NCBI RefSeq assembly: GCF_000381365.1
Contig: NZ_KB905466.1
Coordinates: 2,067,207 to 2,131,206, forward strand
DNA from: Bacteroides salyersiae WAL 10018 = DSM 18765 = JCM 12988
Lineage (GTDB): Bacteria > Bacteroidota > Bacteroidia > Bacteroidales > Bacteroidaceae
Direction of reading: 5' to 3'
Length of the DNA stretch: 64,000 bases
Below, piece after piece: positions 44,538-54,002 of this stretch. A program made the position numbers and the translations under genes. The notes beneath the pieces are model-generated. The model saw nothing but the letters and a program-made list of their open reading frames with translations. It made no database searches and was not told where the DNA came from. Position 1 is the first letter of the stretch; each line of letters opens with the position of its first letter.

Positions 44538-47096
44538 TTATAATTCAATGGTTTCCTGAAGTTTAATATCTTCAGACGAGCTTCCTATCAGGAACACATA
44601 TTTACCCTCAGGAGTCACGAACTGCCGGGTTTTCTCATCCCAATAGCGCAGTTCCTTTTTCGGTACGGAAATGGTTACGTCTGCGGAGTTCCCTTTCTTT
44701 ATATGTACTCTGGAGAAACCTCTCAACTGTTTCAGAGGCATATAAGTACCTGTCTCCGGATACTGAACATATACCTGAGCCACTTCATCACCATCGTATT
44801 TACCGGCATTGGATACCTTGAATGTAATATCGATCGTATCATTGGCTATCGAAACATTCTTCCTCTTGTAGTTGAACTTCGTATAGCTCAACCCGTAACC
44901 AAACTCATATAAAGGCTTACCCTTGAAATACTGATAAGTTCTGTTTTGTACTGAGTAGTTATCGAAAGAAGGAAGCTCGTCCAATGAGTTATAATAAGTC
45001 AACGGAAGGCGGCCGCCCGGATTGTAATCGCCAAACAATACCTCTGCAATAGCTGTTCCACCCTGTTCGCCGGGATACCAGGCATTCAATATGGCCGGAA
45101 CATTTTCATCGATCCAGTTAATAGCCAAGGAGCTTCCGGCAACTAACACGACCACCGTATTCGGATTTACCTTGTAGAGTTCACGGATAAACTCCTGCTG
45201 ATCGGTAGGTAACTCCAAAGAGTAACGATCCTGCCCTTCTCTCTCGATCGATTTATTGATACCCAAAACGGCAACGGTTACATCACACTCTTTGGCAGCC
45301 TTACCGGCATCGCCAAACAATGCCAAACGATCTACCTGATCGGTAGTAGGTACCTTCCAATAAAGACGCGCAAAACAATCTCCGCCGCCATCAAAATATT
45401 CCACCTGCAAGTTATATTCTCTGCCGGCTTCCAACTTCACTATTACATTATCCATCTGGGCACTTCGTTCTGTCCACGAGTCAATCAGTTTCTTTCCATC
45501 CAGAAACAGACGGCAACCGTCGTCCGTTTTCAGTCCCAATGTGTATTCTCCCGAAACGGCCGGTTTAAGAACACCGGTCCAGCGAATGGACATGGGTGCC
45601 TGCGGCTGGAACGGATCAGGACGGCTGGCGGGATCATAAATCAACTCTTCCTCCGTACGAACCGACGGTGTACCTTCCAACTTGCTATTTGTGAAATACT
45701 CTGCTTTCAAGCCGTTCGGGAAGTAGTTCTTGCTAATCGGATCAAAATCCGAGCCCGTAGATACCCAAGGGGCATATACAACTTCCACATTCGCTTTTTC
45801 AGCATACTTCCTGATACCATCGAGCACAGAAACGGGAGCGTTCTTCGGAATGCCGCTATAATCTCCAAATTCACAGTGACCGGCATTGATACCCACTACA
45901 GCAATGGACTTTACTTTCTTTAAATTTAAAGGCAAGAAGTTTTTCTGATTTTTCAGAAGAACCATACTTTGCCGTGCAGTTTCCAATGCCAGTTCCTGAT
46001 GCTTCTTACAACCGATAACAGAGGGCTCTATCTGATTATAGGGATTCTGAGAAGGATCGTCAAAAAGCCCCAGGAGCATTCTGCCCCGCAAAACCCGGTA
46101 AGCGGCAGAGTCGATATCGGCTTTGCTTACCATCGATTCGTTATAGGCTTTCAATAACGGAGCCGTATATACACGGTCACCGCACTCCAAATCGAGTCCG
46201 GCTTTAATAGCTAATGTCGCAGCTGCGTCCAGATCTCTCACATATTTATGTTTAGTCACCATCCACTCGGGGGCGCTGCAATCTGAAACAATATAACCGT
46301 TAAAGCCCCAGTCTCCACGCAATACATTCTTTATCAGGTAGGTATTGACTGTACAGGGAACCCCGTTCACCGCATTGTAGGCCATCATGATGGACTGCGC
46401 CTTTGCATCAACGATACAACGTTCGAAAGAAGGCAGGTAGAACTCTCGTAAGTCCCGTTCGGACATTTTTGCATTACAGCTCGAACGGTTGTGCTCCTCA
46501 TTATTGGCAGCAAAGTGTTTAGGAGTAGAAACCGTTTTCAAATAACGGGGATGATCGCCTTGCAAGCCCTTGACAAACTCGCAGCCGATCACTCCGGTCA
46601 GAAACGGATCTTCTCCGTAAGTCTCCGGAGTTCTGCCCCAACGCGGGTCACGGGCCATATTTACAGTAGGCGACCAGAAAGTCAGCAAGTCACTGGCACC
46701 GGCTATTTGTTTCTTACCATAATCCAGCTCTTTCCAACGTCCCCGCGCCTCATCCGAAATGGCGGAAGAGACCTCAAAAATCAGCCCGGGATTCCAAGTT
46801 GCCGCCAACCCGATAGCTTGAGGAAATACCGTAAACTCACCCGGGCGGACAATACCGTGCAAAGCTTCGTTTCCATGATAATATTTATCAATATTCAAGC
46901 GGGGAATCTCTCTTGCATCATTCACCAGCAAAGAGATTTTTTCCTCTATCGTCAATCTGGAGAGCAAATCTAAAAGACGTTCATGCTGAGGAGCATTCAT
47001 GTCGCGGAACAGCTCGCCACCGTTCTGTGCCTGCCCTGCCAACGGCAATGCCAACAGAGATAACGAGCATCCGATTAATTTAAGAATCTTCATCAT
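44538..47096 (-). CDS. GH3 beta-glycosidase with PA14 domain (GH3-B)
   Basis: 852 residues with a signal peptide (LPLAGQA|Q). The barrel shows ARDPRWGRTPETYGEDPF and nucleophile Asp272 in IVSDCSAPEW. A PA14 domain lies at ~455-600 (LKAEYFTNSKLEG, LKTDDGCRLFLDGKK) and an Fn3-like end follows. It is only moderately similar to GH3-A (for example SDCSAPEW against SDCGAISD), so the two probably differ in linkage or aglycone preference rather than being a recent duplication. It sits between the GH30 and GH3-A genes with 25-30 bp gaps. Confidence 0.9.
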   Translation of the reverse strand: MMKILKLIGCSLSLLALPLAGQAQNGGELFRDMNAPQHERLLDLLSRLTIEEKISLLVNDAREIPRLNIDKYYHGNEALHGIVRPGEFTVFPQAIGLAATWNPGLIFEVSSAISDEARGRWKELDYGKKQIAGASDLLTFWSPTVNMARDPRWGRTPETYGEDPFLTGVIGCEFVKGLQGDHPRYLKTVSTPKHFAANNEEHNRSSCNAKMSERDLREFYLPSFERCIVDAKAQSIMMAYNAVNGVPCTVNTYLIKNVLRGDWGFNGYIVSDCSAPEWMVTKHKYVRDLDAAATLAIKAGLDLECGDRVYTAPLLKAYNESMVSKADIDSAAYRVLRGRMLLGLFDDPSQNPYNQIEPSVIGCKKHQELALETARQSMVLLKNQKNFLPLNLKKVKSIAVVGINAGHCEFGDYSGIPKNAPVSVLDGIRKYAEKANVEVVYAPWVSTGSDFDPISKNYFPNGLKAEYFTNSKLEGTPSVRTEEELIYDPASRPDPFQPQAPMSIRWTGVLKPAVSGEYTLGLKTDDGCRLFLDGKKLIDSWTERSAQMDNVIVKLEAGREYNLQVEYFDGGGDCFARLYWKVPTTDQVDRLALFGDAGKAAKECDVTVAVLGINKSIEREGQDRYSLELPTDQQEFIRELYKVNPNTVVVLVAGSSLAINWIDENVPAILNAWYPGEQGGTAIAEVLFGDYNPGGRLPLTYYNSLDELPSFDNYSVQNRTYQYFKGKPLYEFGYGLSYTKFNYKRKNVSIANDTIDITFKVSNAGKYDGDEVAQVYVQYPETGTYMPLKQLRGFSRVHIKKGNSADVTISVPKKELRYWDEKTRQFVTPEGKYVFLIGSSSEDIKLQETIEL

Positions 47097-47125
47097 GTAA
47101 GTTTGTAGTTTAAATATTTAAAAGT

Positions 47126-48520
47126 TTAAAGGGTTATCGTGTTAAATGTTTTGGGAGCCAGTTTTACATTGGCCACATGTCCTTTGCAGGCTATCCTGAT
47201 ATTCCGTTCTTCCGTATCTTTATTGGCGCAAAGAATAACTACCTGTCCATCCGGATTTTTAAATGCCAATACATTATCTCCTTTCGATACACTCAGCCGA
47301 CGAGCGCCTTTCTTCACGAAATGGCTCAAATGCTTCATCACATAAAACTCCGGTGTATAAATGACCTGTTTCGTCTGTGAGTCGATACGTATCATCGCAT
47401 TTTGTCTCCATCCCCAAGAACTGGCACCATCATCCTGCAAAACCATATTCCAGTACATATAAGAGTTCACACCTCCGTTCAAATAGGTATTCAGCAAGTC
47501 AAATGTATGTTCTGCCGCTCCCCAGTCAAAAGTACCGCCGCCACACTCGTTTTCTGTCTGCATCAGTTTCATATCAAGGTATTTTTGATGAACATCAGCC
47601 ACAATATCTTTTCCTTCCCACTGCAATCCGATGCCACGGATATATTGGGCGGCATCAGTATCTTCCATCACACAAGCCAAATCTGCCATCTTATTGCAGT
47701 TAAAAGTACCGAACCATAAATCGACATTCGGATGCTTCTCGCTAAATACCGGTCCTAAATATTTCCCGATAAAATTGGCCATCGACTTCGGAAGCCAACT
47801 GCAATTGGGCCATTGGTGCTTTGTATAGGGTTCATTCTGAAAATACAACAGCGAAACATCAATGCCATTCTGTTTATACTCATCAATGAATTTGGATAAA
47901 TAAAGCGCATAAGCAGTCAGATATTCGGGCTCTTGTATAAGATGATCACCGGCCACTTCATTTCCTTCTCTGAAATCGTTGTGCTCACCGGGAGCAGTCG
48001 CATAATGTTTGGTGGCTTTCATCCAGACAGGAGGACTCCAGGGTGAAGCCCATAACTTGAGATTCGGATTGATGGCTAATGCGGCTTTTATATAGGGTAT
48101 CACCCCACCCTTATCGCGCTCTATACTGAAATTCTTCATTTCAAAATCTCCCGGAGTTTCATTATAACTATACCAGTCACGGGCATAGTCATTCGCACCG
48201 ACCGGTAAACGGCAGAATGTAAAATGCACGCCATCCGGGCCAAACAAAGCATTTAATACCGTATCACGCTGCCCTTCGGACAGTAAAGACAAAGCATCCC
48301 ATCCTAATTCATTAAAGCATCCGCCAAAACCGTCAATCACCTGTTCTTCCGTATCCGAAACAATAACGTCGGCATCCGCGTCTGTCTGCCTCTGGACCTG
48401 CACGGGCGACCTCTGCCACTGAGCCTGCTCGGATGTAGTATAAATTTCCGCTTCTTGAATATCAGGTGATTTACAGCCCTGAATTGCTAAAAGTGATAAT
48501 AATAAAAATTTAAATCTCAT
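47126..48520 (-). CDS. GH30 lipoprotein, beta-1,6-glucanase candidate
   Basis: 464 residues with a lipobox at Cys16 (LLAIQGC). A TIM barrel plus beta-sandwich of GH30 shows FGGCFNELGW at ~65, WASPWSPPVWMKA at ~157, acid/base Glu230 in LLYFQNEPY and a nucleophile region QTENECGGG (Glu323 or Glu325). The TE-x-EC form of the nucleophile motif recalls subfamily 3 beta-1,6-glucanases, though the subfamily call is from motif memory. It would be the likely chain-cutting enzyme of the PUL, anchored on the surface or in the periplasm. The stop of GH92 lies 11 bp upstream. Confidence 0.85.
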   Translation of the reverse strand: MRFKFLLLSLLAIQGCKSPDIQEAEIYTTSEQAQWQRSPVQVQRQTDADADVIVSDTEEQVIDGFGGCFNELGWDALSLLSEGQRDTVLNALFGPDGVHFTFCRLPVGANDYARDWYSYNETPGDFEMKNFSIERDKGGVIPYIKAALAINPNLKLWASPWSPPVWMKATKHYATAPGEHNDFREGNEVAGDHLIQEPEYLTAYALYLSKFIDEYKQNGIDVSLLYFQNEPYTKHQWPNCSWLPKSMANFIGKYLGPVFSEKHPNVDLWFGTFNCNKMADLACVMEDTDAAQYIRGIGLQWEGKDIVADVHQKYLDMKLMQTENECGGGTFDWGAAEHTFDLLNTYLNGGVNSYMYWNMVLQDDGASSWGWRQNAMIRIDSQTKQVIYTPEFYVMKHLSHFVKKGARRLSVSKGDNVLAFKNPDGQVVILCANKDTEERNIRIACKGHVANVKLAPKTFNTITL

Positions 48521-48531
48521 AGGTATATAGT

Positions 48532-50820
48532 TTAGTAGTTGTGTTTATGTTCCATTACATTAAGTGAGGGAGGTACATCATCGGCACTCGCTCCCCATTC
48601 CGTATTACATTGATTACCCATTACAAATTCGAGTTTTCCTCCGTTTTCTATATCTTCATGACGAAACCAGGGCTTTGACCATACTTTACCATTCAGCTTA
48701 GCCGACTGAATATATTTATTATCAACCGAACAATTACGGGCAACAATCTCCAAGACCTTTCCATTACTCAACTTCATTTTTACGGAAGAGAAGAAAGGAC
48801 TTCCGATATGATATACCGGCAAGCCCGGTGTAACCGGATAAAAGCCCATCATTGAGAAAACGACAAAGGAAGAAAGACCGCCACCGTCTTCATCTCCGGG
48901 AACTCCCATCAAATCATTCCGAAACCACTGATGAACCAGCGAACGGATCCGCTGCTGGGTTTTCCAAGGGGCCTGTGCATAGTTGTACAGATAAGGAATG
49001 TGTAGAGAAGGCTCGTTAGCCATAGAAAATTGCCCTACATTTCCTGTGTGATCAGGGAGTTGGGCGTAAAATTCGTACTTCGGTTTCCCCAACCATTCAC
49101 TGAAGGTGGCATCCAGGTTTTTAACAAAAGCCGAAGCGCCTCCCATCATATTTACCAAATCGCCGAAGTTATGCTGAACGTCCCACCGATAAATCCAACC
49201 GTTGTTTTCTCCATAATATTCACGTGCACCGAGTCCCCCGGAAAAACGATAATCAAAAGGCTCTAAAAACCGGCCATCCTTATCCTTGGGGTGGAAGAAA
49301 GAGGTTTGGGGATTAAACAAATTACGATAGTTGTAAGAACAGGACACATAATGATCCGCTTCCTTCTCCAATCCGAGAGCAGAAGCGATACGCGACAGAC
49401 ACCACTGGTCATAAGCTGTCCCTAACGTTACAGCGACCGATTGCCGTTTCTCAAAAGAGTTCACTTCAGGCACCGTTTCCTGTTCTCCCGATGCCAATGA
49501 CGGGATATATCCTTTCTCTTTATAAAAACGGTCTATCCATCCGGCCTTTGCACTCGACCAGGGAGCCAGCGTCTTTTCTTCAATGGCAGCCTTCGTATAG
49601 GTATAGGCCTTCTGTAAATCAAAATCACGTACTCCTTTATACCAGGCATCCGCTATGACAGAAACTCCATGATTGCAATTCATCCGGCGCGAATCTCCCG
49701 TCACTTCCGGAAAATTAGGAAACCAATGGTCCGAACTGAACTCGGACATCCTCAGAAATGAACGGATGACATCCGTATGTTTTTTCCGGTCGGTCAATAT
49801 TCGTAAAGGATGGGCCGCCCGATAACTATCCCAAATCCAGTCGTCCGTATAGTAAGCATAACCACCGTCTTCATGTATCCGATTATCGTATACACAGAAA
49901 TAGCGGCCTTCTTCACTGATGTTTACCGGACGTTCCAGGCAACGGTACAGAGAAGTATAGAAAACGAAACGGTCATTTTCCGTTCCACCGGAAACACTGA
50001 TTTTTCCAAGTTCTTCGTTCCAGATTTTGCGTCCTGCCGACGTTACCTTTTTCAGATCAAAGTCTTTGATCTCTCTTCGCAAGTTCCTTTTCGCTTGCTC
50101 CACACTGATATACGAAATTCCATAACGGACATTCAACGAAAGCGGAGCGGCATCCCAGCCGACCACCACGCAGGTATTATCCCCTTTTGCCTTGCGTTTG
50201 CCTTCCTCCCATTTATCAGATTGGAGAGTACCCGTCTTCGTCGGCTCCGTATCCGTCTCCATATAGATATATACCCGCAGGTTATTCCACATATTCTGAT
50301 AACCGGAAATCACGTTACCGCTAACCTCCAATTCACCATTTCCGGCATTTAATATGAGATAAGGAGTTTTATCTTCCTTATAATCAAAATGATAAATTGC
50401 CGATTGGTGCGAAGGTGCAAACTCTACATGTAACTGCTGATTGCATAAATCCACCTGATAGTGATAAGGTTTGGTCACCTCGTTATCATACTCAAAATTG
50501 ATTACCCGGGACAATCCGGATGCATCCCCCTGAAAAGGCGACAGGTTAAAAGCAAAAGAACCGCGATGGCTGATCTGTATCAACGGGAGCCCATGAATTT
50601 TATCCGAAGTATAATCACCACGCTGCGGATAAACTCTTAACATACTGTTGGGCAGATGTACGATCGGATAGGTAGGAACCAGCAAATGACTGATATTCCC
50701 CATATATGGATTCACATAATCGACCGGAGCTTTCGCCGAAGCAGCTTCCAGTTTTGTGATACCCGTCGTTCCTGCAACAAACAATAAAATAAGTATTTTC
50801 CGAATTATAGTATTTACCAT
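48532..50820 (-). CDS. GH92-family glycosidase, divergent active-site motif
   Basis: 762 residues with a signal peptide (MVNTIIRKILILLFVAGTTG...). GH92 signatures are present: VDYVNPYMGN near the start, ANEPSLHIPYLYNY with the acid Glu603, and MMGFYPVTPG near the end. The usual GN(D/E)DCGQMSAW segment is GDEDGGGLSSF here, with the Cys and Gln replaced by Gly, which suggests a subgroup of different linkage specificity from the GH92 at 3665-5902. The likely activity is exo-alpha-mannosidase. It follows a terminator-like hairpin that separates it from the SusE-position gene. Confidence 0.88.
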   Translation of the reverse strand: MVNTIIRKILILLFVAGTTGITKLEAASAKAPVDYVNPYMGNISHLLVPTYPIVHLPNSMLRVYPQRGDYTSDKIHGLPLIQISHRGSFAFNLSPFQGDASGLSRVINFEYDNEVTKPYHYQVDLCNQQLHVEFAPSHQSAIYHFDYKEDKTPYLILNAGNGELEVSGNVISGYQNMWNNLRVYIYMETDTEPTKTGTLQSDKWEEGKRKAKGDNTCVVVGWDAAPLSLNVRYGISYISVEQAKRNLRREIKDFDLKKVTSAGRKIWNEELGKISVSGGTENDRFVFYTSLYRCLERPVNISEEGRYFCVYDNRIHEDGGYAYYTDDWIWDSYRAAHPLRILTDRKKHTDVIRSFLRMSEFSSDHWFPNFPEVTGDSRRMNCNHGVSVIADAWYKGVRDFDLQKAYTYTKAAIEEKTLAPWSSAKAGWIDRFYKEKGYIPSLASGEQETVPEVNSFEKRQSVAVTLGTAYDQWCLSRIASALGLEKEADHYVSCSYNYRNLFNPQTSFFHPKDKDGRFLEPFDYRFSGGLGAREYYGENNGWIYRWDVQHNFGDLVNMMGGASAFVKNLDATFSEWLGKPKYEFYAQLPDHTGNVGQFSMANEPSLHIPYLYNYAQAPWKTQQRIRSLVHQWFRNDLMGVPGDEDGGGLSSFVVFSMMGFYPVTPGLPVYHIGSPFFSSVKMKLSNGKVLEIVARNCSVDNKYIQSAKLNGKVWSKPWFRHEDIENGGKLEFVMGNQCNTEWGASADDVPPSLNVMEHKHNY

Positions 50821-50858
50821 AAGTATTACGTCTGTAAAAAAATGCTACCTTAATAAAA

Positions 50859-50907
50859 ACAGGTCCCATGGAACGATTGGTTGTACATCTCTATCCATGA
50901 GACCTGT
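50859..50907 (-). terminator. Internal terminator/attenuator in the PUL
   Basis: On the minus strand ACAGGTCTCATGGA pairs with TCCATGGGACCTGT (14 bp, one mismatch), followed by TTTTATTA. It lies between the SusE-position lipoprotein gene and GH92, so only a fraction of transcripts may read on into the enzyme genes. Confidence 0.65.
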
Positions 50908-50942
50908 ATTCAAAAAATCACTGAAAACAATACCTTTTTACC

Positions 50943-51929
50943 TTATGAATTGATCAAAGGTTCTTTCTTTGTCATCGTTTCTTCTATATCGTGCCAAACG
51001 TCATAATCGGCATCGCCATTACTACCGTCACATCCGTCTTTCAACAGACGATACCGGTAATGTAAATAGAACCTTTGAATTCTATCCAAATTGGTCTTCG
51101 TCTCTACATATAAATTGCTTTCACTGCTATCTACCATTTCAACCTGCATGGTACCCACCGAAGTTATTGTCAAAGTCGCATCCTCATTCACTGTTATACG
51201 TATCGCATATTTCTGAATATCCTCTTTCGTCAATTTAGAAACATCATACGTATTCATACCGGCAAAACAACGAATCGAATTCTTTGTCAAGGGAACAACC
51301 GGACGTGTCAATGAGAACGAACTATACCGGTCGATATCTTCTCCATTTTCCTTATAGAATATATCCATACCTACCGTCGAGTAAGTAGTTGAAGGCGATT
51401 GAAGAGCATAATCATTTTTCAGCAAAACGCGGTATAGAACCGTACGTTTATCCGGATTAATTTCATAAGCCGATACACTTTTAATTCGAAGAGGAATCAG
51501 ATAAATAGAATCGGGAGACAAACCTTCCGGACGTACATGTACCGGAATAGTACCATAATTATCTTCACTCTCCGCTTTCAATACGGTGGTCATATCAGGT
51601 ATATCGTACCGCTGTGGGTCGAGTGCGTGGGCAAACTTCGACTCATCAATATCAAAATTCAATCGGTTATACTCTGCCAGCGCTTCATTATCCGGTTCCA
51701 GTTCCACCAATACATCCGTATCTATATGCTTGGTTCCTCCACATCCGATACTTATATATCCGGTGGACTCTTGCTTATTCAGATCATGGTTCACTGAAAA
51801 AACCAGGTTATCATCGCTTAAGACATTTATCACTTTCTTGTACAATTCCTTATCAAACTGTGCATCTTCATTACAAGCTGTCATGCAAAAAGTTACAGCA
51901 GCTGCCAATAATATACGACTTGTTTTCAT
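50943..51929 (-). CDS. SusE-position surface lipoprotein with DUF1735/DUF4361-type domains
   Basis: 328 residues with a lipobox at Cys19 (TFCMTAC). The N-terminal region (~30-160) has the BT_3987/DUF1735 pattern (FSVNHDLNKQESTGYISIGCGG, IPVHVRPEGLSPDSIYLIPLRI), followed by a DUF4361-like beta domain. Proteins in this position after SusD are usually surface glycan-binding lipoproteins. It lies 29 bp after susD and is followed by a terminator-like hairpin. Confidence 0.8.
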   Translation of the reverse strand: MKTSRILLAAAVTFCMTACNEDAQFDKELYKKVINVLSDDNLVFSVNHDLNKQESTGYISIGCGGTKHIDTDVLVELEPDNEALAEYNRLNFDIDESKFAHALDPQRYDIPDMTTVLKAESEDNYGTIPVHVRPEGLSPDSIYLIPLRIKSVSAYEINPDKRTVLYRVLLKNDYALQSPSTTYSTVGMDIFYKENGEDIDRYSSFSLTRPVVPLTKNSIRCFAGMNTYDVSKLTKEDIQKYAIRITVNEDATLTITSVGTMQVEMVDSSESNLYVETKTNLDRIQRFYLHYRYRLLKDGCDGSNGDADYDVWHDIEETMTKKEPLINS

Positions 51930-51958
51930 GTTCTTTTCCTTAAATACATAGGTTTATA

Positions 51959-53977
51959 TTAATCATCCCATCCCGGATTCTGATCCAACTTAGGAGCTTT
52001 TCTCACTTCATTCCGGGGAATAGGCAAAAACACTGTTTTTTTATCAACCACCCGGTTACGATAGTCCGCATGATTGACAACTGTACGCTGGAAAAATTCG
52101 TTTTCAAGTCCGTCTATATTCATACCCTCGATAGGTTTGCCTTCTTCCTCTTCATAAATACCCCAACGGCGAATATCATAGAAACGACGTCCTTCACCCA
52201 AAAACTCAACCATACGTTCTGTCACGATCTGTGCATCCATATCCTCCTCAGTTGCATAATCCTGTGCCCGTAATCCCGGCAAGCCTGCTCTATAGCGAAT
52301 CATATTGAACGCTGTGATCATATCCTGCAAATTACCGGCTCTCGAGAGTTCATAAGTTTCGCCACTCTCCATGGTTACCGTATGCGTAGAATTTAAATGA
52401 TTGATGGCTTCCGCATAAGACAAAAGAATTTCAGCGTAACGAATAATCGGAAAGGCTTTGGCTACACGAGCAGAGCCGTTACCATTATACCAATTGTCTG
52501 AAGGATGAATATATTTCTTCAATACATATCCGGTTACAGCATAATTTCTATCCTTATGGTCTCCGGTAGCCATATTCTTTCCTGCATTACCATTCATATA
52601 ATAATTCACCGTCAAATTGAAAGAACCGCTATTACTACAAGAAGTTCCCGGCCAATAACAACCACTAAATCCTACACAAGCATAGAATCGCATCTCACGA
52701 TTACTGTACATATTATAAGTACCTCTATTTAAGCGATAACCAGAGAATGTCTGAACCCTTGTCGTATTACCTTCTTCCGAATATTCATCGGGAGCAGCTT
52801 CCTGAATTGTTTTTCCGTTACGCGTCTTATAAGCATCCACTAATTTCTGTGTCAGGCACATACCGCTATATCCTCCCATGACTGCCGGGAAAGATTGACG
52901 GGTATACTCTGCCACTTCTCCTGAATTACGCGCCCAGATCAATTCTTTATTTTGTGTCGAATAAGTTTCTCCATTAAACATATCCGTATAAGATTTCAAA
53001 GGGTCGATTCCTCCGGCGCCATTCGGAAAAGTTTCCGTAGGAACACCTTCCGGCAACTCAGGGGTAACATATGCGCCGGAACTTGAGGCTCCTACCGTAT
53101 GCAATGTATAGCGTTGTCCGCCATCCATATCCATTACACGCTTGGCAGCAGCAGCTGCCAATGCCCATTTTCTTTCATCATAGGTTTGGGATACATATTG
53201 TACTCCATCCGTACCACGTTTCCAGTTTCCAAAATAGCGATAAGCTGCCGTTCCTCCATTAAATGCCGGACTAGCCGCCTGTAAACGTACGCGGGCTATA
53301 ATTGCGTAAGCTGCCCCCTTTGAAGGACGGCCATAATTTACGACAGAAACATCCGCTGGAATGTATTTAGCAGCTATTTCCAGTTCGGAACAAATGTATT
53401 CCACTGTCTCATCATACGTGGCACGAGCCCGATCATAATACTCCGCCTCTTCATTCGTTTCCAGAACCTCATCACCCAAGAGTACTGCCGGACCATAATT
53501 CATCAGAATATAATAATAAGCATACCCACGAAGAAAATGAGTGTAACCCAATAACTCCTGTTTTTGCAAAGGCGTAATATTCGTACATTCGTCCATTCTG
53601 TTCAAAATAAGATTCGCTTTACGAATTACCTTATAACAGGTACTCCATACTCCTAATCCCTGAGTATTGGCAGCAGAAACAAGTCCTAAAGTCAATGCTT
53701 TTCCATGGAACAAGTCATAGCCCATCAACGTAAATATATCATCGGCAGCCGTAATACCGGGAGTTTCGTCATTTCCAAATATCTTACTCTCATCCGGCAA
53801 CTCTCCTGCCGTTCCCCATAAATATTTCTCCAAATTTACCCGGTTGGCAAATACCGAGTCATATTTCAATGTATCATCAAAATATTTGTCAACACTCAAA
53901 AAATCGCATGAGCTCATTAATCCCAATACCAAACATGGGATTAACCAAACACTCTTATTTATGAATTTCATACTCAT
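51959..53977 (-). CDS. SusD-family glycan-binding outer-membrane lipoprotein
   Basis: 672 residues with a lipobox ending at Cys24 (GLMSSC); an ATG two codons in (53971) is equally possible. The TPR-rich SusD fold is recognisable from KVIRKANLILNRMDECTN, HFLRGYAYYYILMNYGPAVLL, the RYAEILLSYAEAIN segment and the closing FLPIPRNEVRKAPKLDQNPGW. It partners with the SusC transporter encoded 25 bp upstream to capture oligosaccharides on the cell surface. It is somewhat longer than typical SusD proteins (~550), with inserted loops that may shape the glycan site. Confidence 0.95.
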   Translation of the reverse strand: MSMKFINKSVWLIPCLVLGLMSSCDFLSVDKYFDDTLKYDSVFANRVNLEKYLWGTAGELPDESKIFGNDETPGITAADDIFTLMGYDLFHGKALTLGLVSAANTQGLGVWSTCYKVIRKANLILNRMDECTNITPLQKQELLGYTHFLRGYAYYYILMNYGPAVLLGDEVLETNEEAEYYDRARATYDETVEYICSELEIAAKYIPADVSVVNYGRPSKGAAYAIIARVRLQAASPAFNGGTAAYRYFGNWKRGTDGVQYVSQTYDERKWALAAAAAKRVMDMDGGQRYTLHTVGASSSGAYVTPELPEGVPTETFPNGAGGIDPLKSYTDMFNGETYSTQNKELIWARNSGEVAEYTRQSFPAVMGGYSGMCLTQKLVDAYKTRNGKTIQEAAPDEYSEEGNTTRVQTFSGYRLNRGTYNMYSNREMRFYACVGFSGCYWPGTSCSNSGSFNLTVNYYMNGNAGKNMATGDHKDRNYAVTGYVLKKYIHPSDNWYNGNGSARVAKAFPIIRYAEILLSYAEAINHLNSTHTVTMESGETYELSRAGNLQDMITAFNMIRYRAGLPGLRAQDYATEEDMDAQIVTERMVEFLGEGRRFYDIRRWGIYEEEEGKPIEGMNIDGLENEFFQRTVVNHADYRNRVVDKKTVFLPIPRNEVRKAPKLDQNPGWDD

Positions 53978-54002
53978 TCTATTTTAAATCAAAAAACAAT
54001 TC

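Noticed and set aside
41924..47096. The two GH3 genes as a recent tandem duplication
   Set aside because: They share domain order, but motifs around the nucleophile, the PA14 insert and the termini differ too much for a recent copy.
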